DNA of 64,000 nt, taken from positions 1-64,000 of the forward strand of contig JAANDG010000442.1 of NCBI GenBank assembly GCA_036852015.1, given 5' to 3'. Below the pieces are notes generated by a model that made no database searches, was not told the origin of the DNA, and saw only the letters and a list, made by a program, of their open reading frames with translations. Of this stretch, positions 50,101 through 62,100 are shown piece after piece (position 1 is the first letter of the stretch; every line of letters begins with the position of its first letter). The translations under genes and the position numbers were made by a program. This stretch comes from Pelodera strongyloides (lineage: Eukaryota; Nematoda; Chromadorea; Rhabditida; Rhabditidae).

Positions 50101-51538
50101 GTTTTCATTTACATAGGTCAATTCTATAGTGTAAATTGTGTAAACAGGAAACAGCACTGATGTGCTAATGGTTTGCAATTTACTAATTATAAGTGGGATA
50201 TTTAACGGCTAATGTAATTCACTAAACGAAAATGAAACACTCGATTCTGATCTAGTTACACCTATGTATCTCACACTCATGTGTGCACTACATGGCATGA
50301 ATTTCTTCAGAAAATCTTGAGTTGATTGCCGAAATTCTACCTATTTGTGATACGCTTCTGATACATGGTATGCTTAACATACTAATCAAGCAATGTGCAA
50401 ATTTGGAAGGTTGCTTCATCGCGAAGTTGACCAACGAGTTTCTGATATGATACTCTTATGTATGTTTGCAATGTTTACACTTAATTATCTCAGCTCTGCT
50501 CCGTGCCCGGGTCCTCTTCCATGCAGAACAATCATCGACGGACTCAGAAGAATACCCAATGAGGGACAGTGTCCTTTTTGTGAACACTTCAAGGAGTCGT
50601 ACTAGGGTGAGAACTTTGTGTATAGTCGAATTTATAGTTTGTATGTGTATCTAGGTGAGATACGGTGAGATATGAAGTGAGTGAGTTAGTTGCTCTTGCA
50701 ACATTGCTGAAAGTGTAACTTTCGTATGTAGCTAGTGCTAGATATCCTTCGGTAATACTCGAATGAACTAATTAGATACCACACATTTTCGTTCCTTATT
50801 GTTAGTCCTTAGATTCATTGTTTGTTTCTTTGTTTCAGTCTATAGCTGGCGGGGCGTCTGCGTCTACTGCTTCATGGCAGGGAATGCGACAAGAAACGTA
50901 GGTGGATTTATATGTAGCAGTAACGTACAAAAGTACTATAGTTTAAATTTCTTGGTTTATTTAAACACTGGGAGCGTTGAGTATTTGGAGAACCCGCTTT
51001 TGAAACAGTGTTGATAATGGAACTTAGAACTGCACTGCATATGGGTATGGTGGAATGTTTCTGAGTTAAACTATATGTCTTTTTAAAGTTCTTTGTGATA
51101 TCACATGTTGTAAACCTGGATCAATGAATGAAATATATTACTAAATGCCATGTTCTTTGGGTGGTAGCACTGATATTTCAAATTTCAGACATAGCCCGGA
51201 CGTGTTGTCGAGAAAGTCGGATGCAGAGCTTCTTGAGGTGATCTTTTGAAATTTATTTGGGTTTTTTTCCAGATAGCTTGTTATGTAATAGTGTCGCCAC
51301 TGGTGTACGGTATTGATGTCTCATGCTGTATGCTGGTTGTGACGTAAGACGTATTAATATGTAATATTGATTCCTGACGTACATATTACGTATTCAGGAG
51401 TTGTCAAAGCGATGTCCAGCAAATGAGGAGTTGCTGGAGCACATCAGAATGATTCGTGAACTGACTGCTCAGAAAGACAAGTCCAGGATGGTTTATGTTA
51501 ACCCGGACAGACTTCAACAGAGACCAGACGGCCGGTAA
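38164..51538 (+). CDS. Uncharacterised RS-domain protein with Pro-Asp-Gly repeats
   Basis: Thirty-three exons in consistent phase give 1186 aa. Residues about 280-440 hold short repeats of the form hP-x-D/N-x-x-G-x-P (FPVDQTGMPVFPFNAYGDGE; YYRHPDGSFAYPAYNDGTP; DEYGQPWFPKNAEGE). About 503-587 is a charged coiled coil (ENFLDAKKLEAELERQRKEK). About 590-640 is Pro-rich. About 705-840 is an Arg/Ser domain with a Lys-rich block (KKGKKEKKKKHRKDRK). The tail is acidic and ends ELSKRCPANEELLEHIRMIR...QQRPDGR. I do not recognise a family. RS and Lys-rich stretches suggest a nuclear RNA-processing role, which is inference. The repeats superficially recall OCRE-type Tyr/Gly/Asp repeats but lack the YYDxxTGxYY pattern. 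The ATG lies 2 nt after TTTCAG. Introns carry many MITEs. Confidence 0.75.
42796..43367. mobile_element. 572-bp MITE with TA target duplication
   Basis: Ends GCCCGTATTCTCGGGC and GCCCGAGAATACGGGC, followed inward by GCACGGAA and GGAACATGTTCCG motifs, are flanked by TA (42794-42795, 43368-43369). A Tc1/mariner-type derivative is likely. It sits in an intron of the RS protein gene. Confidence 0.85.
43693..43862. mobile_element. MITE, CCGGTTTTTGAAAC family, variant ends
   Basis: TTAAAACTGTATAGCAGCCG and CGGCTGTCATATTGTTTTAA form inverted ends. The inner GGTTTTTGAAAC block is shared with the AAGCGAAATACCGG copies. Confidence 0.8.
47058..47240. mobile_element. MITE, TTAAAGCGAAATACCGG family, well preserved
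   Basis: Long inverted ends with TTAA on both borders. The internal AATTAGAATAAAAACTAGAC sequence resembles the copy at 7154-7336. Confidence 0.88.
47237..47414. mobile_element. Degenerate MITE of the same family
   Basis: TTAAAGCTGTTTACCGGTCTG...GAAACTTATG is answered by ACGTTCCGAAAACTGGCC...CACTTTAA. It abuts both neighbouring elements. Confidence 0.55.
47409..47804. mobile_element. Hairpin MITE, TTTAAAGGGACAGGCCC family
   Basis: Ends TTTAAAGGGACAGGCCCATC and GATGGGCCTGTCCCTTTAA. The interior also folds back (CACCTTCATTCACCCTGGGA against TCCCAGGGTGAATGAAGGTG), so nearly all of the roughly 396 bp can form one hairpin. Confidence 0.85.
48020..48145. repeat. GT/GA-rich microsatellite
   Basis: Alternating GTGTGT and GAGAGA runs in an intron of the RS protein gene. 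Confidence 0.9.
48463..48760. mobile_element. MITE with 60-bp inverted ends
   Basis: GGGGTTTCCATG.ATGCGATTCGCACCTGCGAAAATGTCAAAC at the left is mirrored at 48697-48758. A third AT-rich segment with repeated ATCCATACTA-like words lies between. No clear target duplication seen. Confidence 0.8.
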
Positions 51539-53181
51539 ATAGTAAAGTTACCGGGCCAAATGTTTATGTATTTATTCATTTATTTTGTACGTTCCGTGTG
51601 ATCAATCCCTGCTGTCATACTGTTTTGCCCCATGATTTTACTCTAATTCTATGCATTATTGGCGAATTTTTAAGATTTTTAAGATAGTATATGTGTAAGA
51701 CATAGATAATCAAATGCGTACTAGGAGTCCCCAGGAAAGACATGTTTTACAATAGTTCGTTCGTTCTGAAAATGGGAAAAGTACGTAGTTAAATTTAGGG
51801 TGAATATTGAATGATGACTGCATTTTCTTCCTTCTAGTGATATTGTTCTTGTAGCGATTGAATATGGGATTGCTGGTGATACTAGTTATCTTGTCATTCT
51901 TATTATTATCTCGACTGACAGCTGGTTGAATGCCAAACCAAATTTTAAATCTGGTCGACACTAACTCGGTTTTGAAGAACTCGTTGTATTTTCTTTTGAT
52001 TTTTGTCGTATTATCCTCTCCGCCCCGCTTTACGCTATTCAATTCTCGACATTCCCGTTCTTATTTTTGTTTCAAGTTGCACGCTTCTTCTTATGAAAAG
52101 GAGAGGTGAAACTCTGTGGCGAGATAAAAGAGTGAAAAAGTGACGTCAACCTAGCGATACTTAATCACTAGTCATGAATAAGTTTCAACTAACGTCTTAT
52201 TCCTTACGTAAATGTTTGTGTGTACTAGTTAGTGGATGTGTGGCTAGTGGATTGACTGTATTCTAAGGCTTGTGCAATTGACGTCTGATTTAGTATTTTA
52301 TGTTTGTACTTGTATTCGTTTGGGAAAATGTTTTATTCGCTAATAGTAAGTTGTTTTCTGTTTGTTTTGTTTTAAGGAAGACACGTTTTTTTGGGGTTTT
52401 AGTTCCGGGGCTAATTATATTTGTAGAGGTTTTGTGGTAATTGATAATTCCATTGTATCATTTTTTTCTGACAGCGGTTGAATTGTTACCGATTCGTGAG
52501 CGATATTCCAGTTTTAAACTAATATTCATTTATTTATCGAAGTATTTTCCGTCAAGTAAATTGTTGCAATAGGTTACGCAGACATTGTATCAAAAGTGCT
52601 TTTATAGTATAGCTAGTATCCCATTTATTTGTGAGAGAAAAAAAGAACATTCCGGAAATAATTAACCCGAGGGTTAACTTGAAAGAGTATAATATTTTAT
52701 AGTGAAACCGGGCAGGGATTTTTTATGGGGGCTAATAATAAAAAAATAAATCCAATAAAAAGTAAAGTATATGAAATGGTCATAACAAAACCGATAAGAT
52801 AATTTTCGAATAGATATGGTTTGTACACATAGTCTAACTCTAACAGGGCATTGATTTAATACTATTGAATATCCATGCAAGAACAAGAAAACGCATACAG
52901 CAAGAACGAAGCTCAATGTACAGAAAAGCGAATTAGTCAGCGACTTCGCTCGTATACACTGGGACTGGGAAAATTGATAAAGCAGTATAACATCCGGTTT
53001 TTGGATAGCTTAGGAATACACTTGTCCGCAGTATGCTTCAGAAATCGGTCGATATACTGCTTTAAACTTGTAAGTTATACGAGGGTGATTGAATCTTTCT
53101 ACTGTACAGAAATTACTCGTAGGATTAGAGAGAGAGGGATGGAGCTTAGCTTCGGTACTCCAGGTCCTAGATGATAATAAC
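51539..53181. other. Convergent intergenic region
   Basis: 1.6 kb, AT-rich, between the RS protein stop and the TRIM-NHL stop. Contains one small MITE (52978-53065). No supported exon or RNA gene. Confidence 0.5.
52978..53065. mobile_element. Short degenerate MITE
   Basis: AAAGCAGTATAACATCCGGT and ATCGGTCGATATACTGCTTT are inverted, with a GGTTTTTGGATAGC inner block related to the main family. Confidence 0.65.
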
Positions 53182-56100
53182 TTAGAATAGTTGTATGCGG
53201 TGATTCTCGCGATCGCTCACCACGAGGCTGTCGTTGAGGAGGCAGACGTCTTCAGCACCCTGAAGCGAGGAAATATGGATAATGAATAGTTGGGTTTACT
53301 TGGAATTCAGAACAGAAACCTTGTTTCACCTTTACATTAGTGATACAACATGAACCATATAGAGTTTTGCAACTTTATGATGCTGTTTGTCAAAGCCAAG
53401 TTTCACTATTTACTGAAGTGATACAGTATGGAGTATAGAGTATGGTCTGTACAGTATGTATTGTTTTGTAAAAACATTTTTCACTGTACTTAGAAAACTA
53501 CAGTATATTCTGGAATCTATGAAAAACTGGAAACTAAGGACGACATACCTTCAATTGTCCTGCGCCAGCGCCCCATGAACCAAAAGCGCATGCAAACTCG
53601 CCATCGGCGTTGAAAACTTGGAGTCGGTTGTTGCCGGAATCGACTACGATTACGTTGCCCTGGAAGTTTGGTCTTTGTATTTTGGTGGTTTTCCTAAATT
53701 TACCTCGTCGACATGAAAGCGCGGACGTAGTTGAATCGTTGTGAGTTGCGACTGTGACTATAGATGGGTACTAAGGACGACATATCTTCCTAAGCCTAAC
53801 CCCCGGGTTCGGAATGGATAGTTGTGAATAAATACATGATGCAGTACATCTAGCGTCTCGAGACCGGCCGCTATAGCGACACTAACTCCCTGACGAGGGA
53901 ACAAGAACAGACTACTTTACGAAATTTGCAGCATTTGTACACAAGGAACTACCGAGTGCTATGCACTGGCTGTGAATTCACCGCAATTCCTTCCCTTGTC
54001 GCTTACCGTATTATCGATGGTAATTCCCCTGGGGAACTTGAATTGTCCTCCGTGGAATCCCTCCCCTCCGAATGAGAATAGGTACTGTCCCTGCATGTCG
54101 AAACAAGAGATACGATGGTTATTTGAATCGGACACGTACACCTGAAACAGATAAAGAAATATGATTATGATCGAAAGCAATACTGTAGCATTAGCATAAT
54201 GAATTAATGTAGACGTATCATGTATGCTCATAGAACGAATTAATGTAGTGTTAAGTTCACGTAATGGACTACTGTAGTCCTATGCACAAACAAGCTGGGG
54301 TATCTTGTCGTGTTTAGGCTAAGTAAACACGTCCAGTAGTAGTTTTTTTATGGTTTAGTTACGTATCGCCTTGCCATATGCCATGTACATATGTCGAGTC
54401 TTACATAAGCAAAATTGATGTCGCCTAAGTTAACATTCACAAAATTTCCTAGGTTAAGTACAGTAATACAGTAAGTAGGACATAGTACCGTTTGTAGGAC
54501 ACAGTACAGTAAGTAGGAAACAGTACAGTAAGTTGGACACAATACAGTAATCTAAACTTCTATGGTAGTTTTGAAAGAAACTCACCGTATGGTTTATCCG
54601 GCTTACAGCCACAAATAGTGGGGTGTTCAATTGTCCCTCGGCAGATCCCTGATGACCAAATTTGCCCACGAAAGCACCATTCTTGTCAAACATTTGTACG
54701 CGGTGGTTGTCCTAAAAAAATGCGAACTTGAGAGGAACCTCAGAATTTGTAAAAGGCAAGGCAAAGCCCCTGGTTAGTGTCGTAAACCAAAGAAACAACA
54801 TTGTCTTGTAGTCTGGAAGTCTGAACATAAAATCTGCTCGGTATCGTTATGAAGCCACAGGTAATATAACCAAGTTTGTGAATGTACATGTGTATGTCAC
54901 ACAAAACAATTACTGGACAATTGTTAATGCGAACATTAATGATACGTAACCAAGGACAAATTGTTAATTTAGGTGGGTTTACACGTTGCAAACACAGTAT
55001 TCGGTTTACTTGATTCATACCTGACGGGATCAGGCGTATCTATTTCTTTCATAAGTGTTTATGGGCTCACTAATTAATTTTACTTTCTTTTTCACTATTT
55101 GGGGGTCTTAGCTCAGTATCTCTGTTACTGAAGTAAATTAGAAAACATAAGGTTATTCTACTTTATCCGCTAAGCATAGCATAACATAACGTCCTCTAAT
55201 TCTCTCCAGTTCTCACTAAATGTTAGATAAAACAGCTCGCAGAGCACACTGCAATAAGGATGTATGGTACCGGTGTTATTGTATCGAGGCCGCTCACTTA
55301 AACGTGTGCTCTATTACTAAGGGTGCTAGGGGCACTATCTAAGTTTGCACTATTTAATAAGTAATAAAATAAATCACCTTATCGACCACGTAAATGGTTC
55401 CGAGGTCGTCGACGGCCACTCCCCACGGGTTATTGAACTTCCCGTTGGCTGGCCCATGTCCACCGAACACGGTGATGACATTGCCGTCTTGATCGAAGAT
55501 CTGCACCCGGTGGTTGTAGCGGTCAGTGACGATCAATGACCTGCCGCGACCGCAAGCGATTCCAGCGCACGAGTCGAGCTGGCCGCGCGCGGTACCGTAC
55601 GCGCCGAACGAGCGAGCCATTTCGCCGGTGCGAGCATCGAAGATGCACACGCGGTGATTGCTCGAGTCGCACACGGCGATTTGTCCGCCCGGTAGCGCAC
55701 ACACCCCACGCGGCCAGTTCAACTCACCATCGCGCGCTCCCTTTCTTCCGAAAATGAGACGCGGACGACCACGCGAGCGATAGTCGCCACGTGCCCGCTC
55801 GGTAGATGGATCGCGAGCGACTACGCTGGAACGACGCGAGCGGACACGGCCGCGGTCATCGGTATCACCGACGACAACACTCTCTGAAACGGGCACAATG
55901 TCTCCGGGACGAGTCTGTTCCTGAAGCCGTTCCTCCCTCTCAAGCAAAAGTTGCTTTACTCTCTCAGAAGTTAACTGGGTTGCAATGTCCGGATTTGTTC
56001 GTGAGCGCATCTGACGTGCGCGACGTCTCTGCAACCACGCGGGCACCTCGTCGGCACCCGATTTGGGAGCGAACAAAAGCGCCGCTTCGTTGCCTTCCTC

Positions 56101-59100
56101 ATCCTCACCTGGATAGTGTGTGATGGGGATCGGCGTCTCGCGTTCTTCCTGGCTATCCTGTCGCGAAACTGAAGAAGCACGCATTCGAATGCGAAAACGG
56201 GCGCGTGGCGTCCGATCCTCCGCATCCGACTCGTCCTTGTCCACCGAACTGTCCGATATGAACAGTGAACTGGGACGCGATTGCCTCTTTTCGTGCTGCT
56301 TTCGGATCGTCTCAATTTTTTCGTTGAGACTGTCGTCCTGACTACTAGGTTGTCTGGGGAGTGGAGGTTTTCTGCTCATCGCTGCGGCTGTCTTTGGCAT
56401 TTCGTCTCCATTCGCTCTCGGTGCTTCCTCCTTCTTCTCCTGCGACACGACCACTGACGGGGTGGGGTTGTTCGCAGGCACCACCGTAGCCGGGGTTGCG
56501 ATTACTGTAGCGGATACAGGAGATTGAGGCTTCGCCACTGGCGCAGCAGGTGTTTGCACCGGAGCTGGCGCCGGTGCGGCGGAAGGCCTGCTCACCGGAG
56601 CTGCAGCTGGTGCGGCGGCCGCCTTTTGAACCGGTGCTGCTTTAGGAACCGGAATCGGAGACGGCGCCGGAGTGGGTTCCGGTGTCTTGGGAACTGGGGC
56701 CGGGGTAGTTGATCCCGAAGACGAGGGCGTTGAGCTGGACGATGATTGAGCAGAAAATTGGGCATTGCCCGGCACGGTAAGTGTTTGAGATGTCTGGGGT
56801 GCTGGTGTGGTTTCCGGGGGCCGACTCCAAGGACTCTTTCCGGGAACACTTCGTCCTGCTTCTGAACTTCCAGTCACACCGCGAACACGGTTCCACGCCT
56901 CATCCTCCAACTGTTGACGACGTCTAAATAGAACAAGCATATGGAAAGAATGTGAGTAAATTTAACTCACTGGCAAATGAAAACCTGGAGAAATTTTGAG
57001 CCTATCAATTTTTTTTTGTAATGAGCCTGATCCACTGACTGCATTGAGTGCTTCCGCTGCTCATTCTTATTTGATCGTAATCGGCAGAAAAGGCTCTATG
57101 TATTCAGCTGTAGGCCTAGTGTCTGAAATGCCCGTAATAACAAAATTCCCGACAATAAGCAGGCAAAATATAATTAATAAGGAGACACATTTCCATCTTA
57201 GGTTAGAATTGCCTTTTGATTATACAGCCAATATCAATAAACATTTGTTATTAAGTATAGTTTTCAAAGCTCAGGCCCCACAAGCAAGAAAACCAAGGTA
57301 TGGTAAAAAAAACACTGAAAGGGTCATTTCAGAATGAATTGCCAAACTGAATATATCTGAATCTTATGACTTCAGTGGCATCTCACGCACGTACCTGTAT
57401 CTAATTGAGTGTTCGGGCAGATCGGGTTCCCTATTCCCGTATCGGGAGCTGGGGCGGGAAGTCATCTCATTTGCCCGGTCCCTTTCCCGGGCATTCTCAT
57501 CACTTCGCACTCGGAAATAGTCACTCTCCAATCCAACCTTCATGGAACGGGGGATGTACGACTGCTCCAAGGGAACATATCTGGAAATAGCTTGATACAG
57601 CGGTGCACTCTGATTGCTACTATGTCTATACTCTATTATGTTTACACATTCGTGCTATTTGATGTGCATTGCGTATGCAATACCATCTGACATTACCATA
57701 TTTAGGCGCTAGTTGTGATATACGGTTTTGAAAGACAATATTACAGTAAATCTCGCAAGAAAATAAGCGTAGTTGCGTACAAGCCGAGCAGAGCATTCAG
57801 CTGCAGGACCGAGTTTATCATTAGAAACAAATGCTTACCTTCCAGAGAACTGTGGCACCAAAACAGTGAGATCTCCAAATGTTTGGATTGCCTGAGGCAA
57901 CTTCGAAGCATCATCTCCGGCCATAAAACGGAGTTTCTTGCAGAAGAGTTCATCGGCGTCGGGCTGAAGTATAGTAAGATATATAGTTTGGGATAATCTA
58001 CTAACAGTTAATGCTTGCCACGCTTCATTGTTCGGATAGTTAGTGTGTACCCAATCAATGACAACTCCTCTCGTCTTCTACGTGTTTTATTTATGTATCA
58101 TTAATTATTTATATTATAATTAATCATAATTAGCGTGGATTAATTATATTTTTCTCGGCATACTAAACTCTTTTCCGGAAACAAATACAGTATATATTTC
58201 CCACGGGTTCACGCAACCGTTCATATTTTGGAAAGCCGACCCGAAAATCCATTCATTTGCAGCCGTATCTATTTGCCCAGACAACATGGGAGATTCGGTT
58301 CAAAGGGAATAATTGAAAAGTGAGATGCAAAAAGTGGAGTTGGGCTTGGGATGTACGTACGTACCGTGAGTTAAACCAATGATCCTCCCACCTATTACTT
58401 TCCCCACATATTACTTTGGACTTTTACAAGTTCGTAGGTCAGATGTATACGTATATTGAGGGATGATGGGAAGAGACATAAAGACCATTCGAAAGAAGGC
58501 CTTACATTTTACTCTATAACATGAGTTCTATGGTCAAGTTTGAGATTCAAAAATGTTCAACTTACAATGGCGTGGGTGGGAGAAATTACTAAAAGAGCTA
58601 AGATAAGAGATGAAGTACGAGGCTTACAGCAACAATGCAGAATCAAAGTTGTCGCGGTGTCCCTAACTAACTCCTACTCTCTAACTAAGCAACATACAAT
58701 GCGCAAAACCCCATTCAGCTTTATAATAAGATATCTCAATATCCCAACATAAGAATAAGATTCAATCAATTATATATTTCCGTCAATCAAAAGTCAACAA
58801 TGGAGGCGGAAGGAAGAATAAACAGACAAACAATCGAAGATGCGAAGGCGTATTCAATCCAGATCAGCCACGGATCACACAAACAATCGGGAATAGTTAA
58901 CACTTCACTACATAGTCTATCGCAAAGATCAAAAGCGGCACTGATGATTTTTCGTATGACCGAGAACAACGCGGAACTTCGCCTTCTCGCCGCGCACCCT
59001 TTTTGCGCCATAAGATCGCCGCATAAGCGCGCAGTTTCCCTAGTAACGTTAGCTTTACTTTTTTATAGGGCCGGAATCACGAAAAATCGGGGTTGAAAAA

Positions 59101-62100
59101 TTCTCACAATGAGTATGCGCGTGCAATTATTTTCTTGCAATCAGTATGCCAGTATGCGATCCAATGGAATAAGTATATGGAACAAGAAATAGTATGTATG
59201 ACATAAGATTAAGCTTACAAACGGCAGAAGAATGACAGAGCTTTCAGCATCTCAAATGTTGAAGAGGTTTCTTTGAAATACGAATAGTAAAAATGAAAGA
59301 TAGCATTGAGTGAGGAAAAATGTGTAAAGTTAAAGGGACGCGGTCACCGTTTTGGCCCTTATGTATACTTTGTGTTTTTTTTTATCTTCATAATTTATAA
59401 CGCATAGTGTTGGGAAAATGTTTTGCAAGAAAGGGACAACAGCGAGTAAGATGATGACGAAAAATTTTGTCCTCGCACCAATACGCACCGTAACCCTAGT
59501 AATTGTCCAGCATATGGCCGTGCTGATGATGACTCGACGAACGTTGTTCCACTAATTAATCGGTCGAATACCTCGCGGGCATTATAACATTTGGTTTTCT
59601 ATGGCTAACTGTGGACCTTGGATCGGACGCTTTTTTAATCAATGAATTTCTCGCTGAAAACAGCGTTTTTCGTCGGATTTTTTCCAACACTGTGTTTTTC
59701 ATACTGTGCAGTTAATAAAAACACAAAGTATACATAAGGGTCAAAACGGTGACCGCGTCCCTTTAAACTAACCGAGAAATTGCGTAAATACTCGAGTCCT
59801 TCCGTGAAAAGGTTCTTGTAGCGTACTATCTCCGCATCTTCCATAGTACATTCACCCTAAAGTAATGTTCAATTAATTAACTCTCGTTTAAAACAGTATT
59901 CGGCTATCCCGTTAGAAGATAAGGAACACACAGTTATTACTCATGACAGCAACCACTACACTACTGATTGAGCTTATCAACTATTACATTACTGTGTTAG
60001 TAGTGTGTACGGATTAAGTTTAAATACAAGCAGAATGGATATACATATAAACATATAGCAGTTGCAGACCTAAGCTGCAGGATTACTTTAATAGATTTAC
60101 CGAAAAATCAATAGTCTGTCTATACTACTTGATAGTCAGGGAGAAATGAGTGCCTAATTACCTTCAAAGCAGCCTCGAGTCTTGCAACGGCCTCGCTCAT
60201 ATTACTACTCTCAATCTCCAAAACATCCCTCAAGTTGGCCATCAACCGACTCTCCGTTGTTTGGAAAGTATCAACTTCGGAGAGGAAAGTCTCCTCACGA
60301 CGCTTCAACTCACGGATGTATCTGAAAAATTCAAACACTAGCATTTACGTAGTTAAAGTCCAGCCTGCGGATAGGAATGGGCATCCCAAAATTGTTTACT
60401 CAAAATTCAGCTTACCTTTGAAAATATTCTTGAACTTCCTGTCGAGTTGTTTCACAGTTTAATGTCAATAATTCGAGACCTTTTGATAACCCATCAGATG
60501 CCTCGGTTATACGATTTGAAAGGCGTTTTACCTGAAAAATTAAAAAATTGCTTTCAGGATATACAACAATTTATTTTTTCCATAAATGTGATCTCAATGG
60601 GAAAATTTATATGTGTAGACTAACCTTCGATCCTAACAACATACAGTGCAGAAGTCTCTTATGTATATCAACGGCGAAACATTTACATTATAGGCTTATA
60701 GGCACACTAATTGCGGGGCCAACAACTTTGTGGCATCTATATTAAAAATCAACAACAACAGAACAAAATGAACTTGAAAAGATGTATTTCATACCTGCAT
60801 TACTAATCGACTCATATCACGTTTCAACATATCCATGTGACTCTTTCGACATTCTTCACAAGCGCGTCTAGAAAATAATTAATTTAAAGCGAAATACTGG
60901 CCGGGTTTGAAACGCATCGTGGACAACTGAATTCTTATGTATTTATGCTAATTTGCTCGAATTTAGCTCGATTTTTTATTCTAATTTATGTTCATTTGCA
61001 TGAGCTGTACAAGAATGCTGGTGTACTCGATGTGTTTCAAAAACCGGCCAATATTTTGCTTTAAAAAACGATTAAACAATTATTCAATAATAAAAACATA
61101 TGCAGATAGTATACAGTACAAAACAAGCTGTCAATGGTCAAACATGAAAACCGACGTCATAAATGCGTAGAGCTTTTTTTATAATTCGTCCTAAAAGACT
61201 CGGAGCGTGCGTTATAGAGTCCTGTCTCGAGAATATCGAAAAGTAAAATATTAAAAAAGTACCGATCACAATGCGCACAGGTCTCGCAATCTGCCTTCTC
61301 ATCACATACTTTACATCGTTCCAGATTGTATCTGAAATATATTCAAAATAACAATAATACTAGTTGTATAGTAAAAGGCTTATTTATTTTTTTGATGCTA
61401 ACAGTTGCGTCAGTAGCCACCCATATCGGATACACCACAACCATAGACTGTATTCTAATCTCAGAAACTACAGTGGAACCTAATTTTATTCATAATACTG
61501 CAACAATAAGTCCTTTCATATTGTTTCAGTAACATTAAATATTTTTTTTATGAAATTTGACTTTTCCGGTAAGTGTTGTACATCTGTGGACAATAATTCA
61601 TTACGGTACCCTAGGCATCTCCATATTATACATCGTTTTTGTTCTTAGTCTTTTCTCTTGGCTAGCTCGTTCCAATACATACGGACGGCTGTTCACTTCA
61701 TTTTTCGCACAAATGATGGTTCGTGTTGCTATGTTGAAATGAGTACGAGCGGCAGTTGCTTAATTTAATGTTAATTTCATAAAAAAAATATTTAATGTTA
61801 CTGAAACAATATGAAAGCACGATGAGACGTATAGATGAGACATTTTTAACGCGAATTTCTTCTTTATAGATCCTGCTGACTTAAAAAAACCCACAGTCCG
61901 GTTCTGCCTAACTCATAGTTAGAGGCAGTGTATATGTACGTACACTTGAGAATCAAAACCTTTTCGGACTAACATAAGTACATAGTACATCAACGGATTT
62001 GCTTGCCCTTCTATTCTATGGTAACTCTATAGCAGATTAGGAGTGCTCAAATATGACAAGCAAATATCTATGGAGGAGCTGGGAATTCAAGGTTAATATG

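Larger units (their letters stand above)
38164..51538 (+). other. Exon list for the RS-domain protein
   Basis: Exons: 38164-38282, 38477-38630, 38919-38981, 39334-39411, 39623-39731, 39925-40046, 40301-40493, 40781-40887, 41057-41216, 41434-41553, 41686-41779, 42031-42118, 42416-42517, 43412-43576, 43937-44023, 44194-44368, 44609-44669, 44911-45027, 45163-45237, 45442-45597, 45953-46061, 46263-46331, 46511-46618, 46778-46822, 47823-47987, 48185-48268, 48795-48857, 49414-49538, 49929-50014, 50494-50606, 50839-50897, 51189-51237, 51398-51538. Every junction is GT-AG and keeps the frame. Small exons 3, 4, 24 and 27 are the least certain. Confidence 0.7.

Noticed and set aside
52875..53174. 99-codon plus-strand open frame downstream of the RS protein
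   Set aside because: Overlaps a MITE and the antisense of the last TRIM-NHL exon region; no coding features.
58800..59096. 98-codon plus-strand open frame
   Set aside because: Lies in a TRIM-NHL intron, shows no domain, composition or splice context of a gene.
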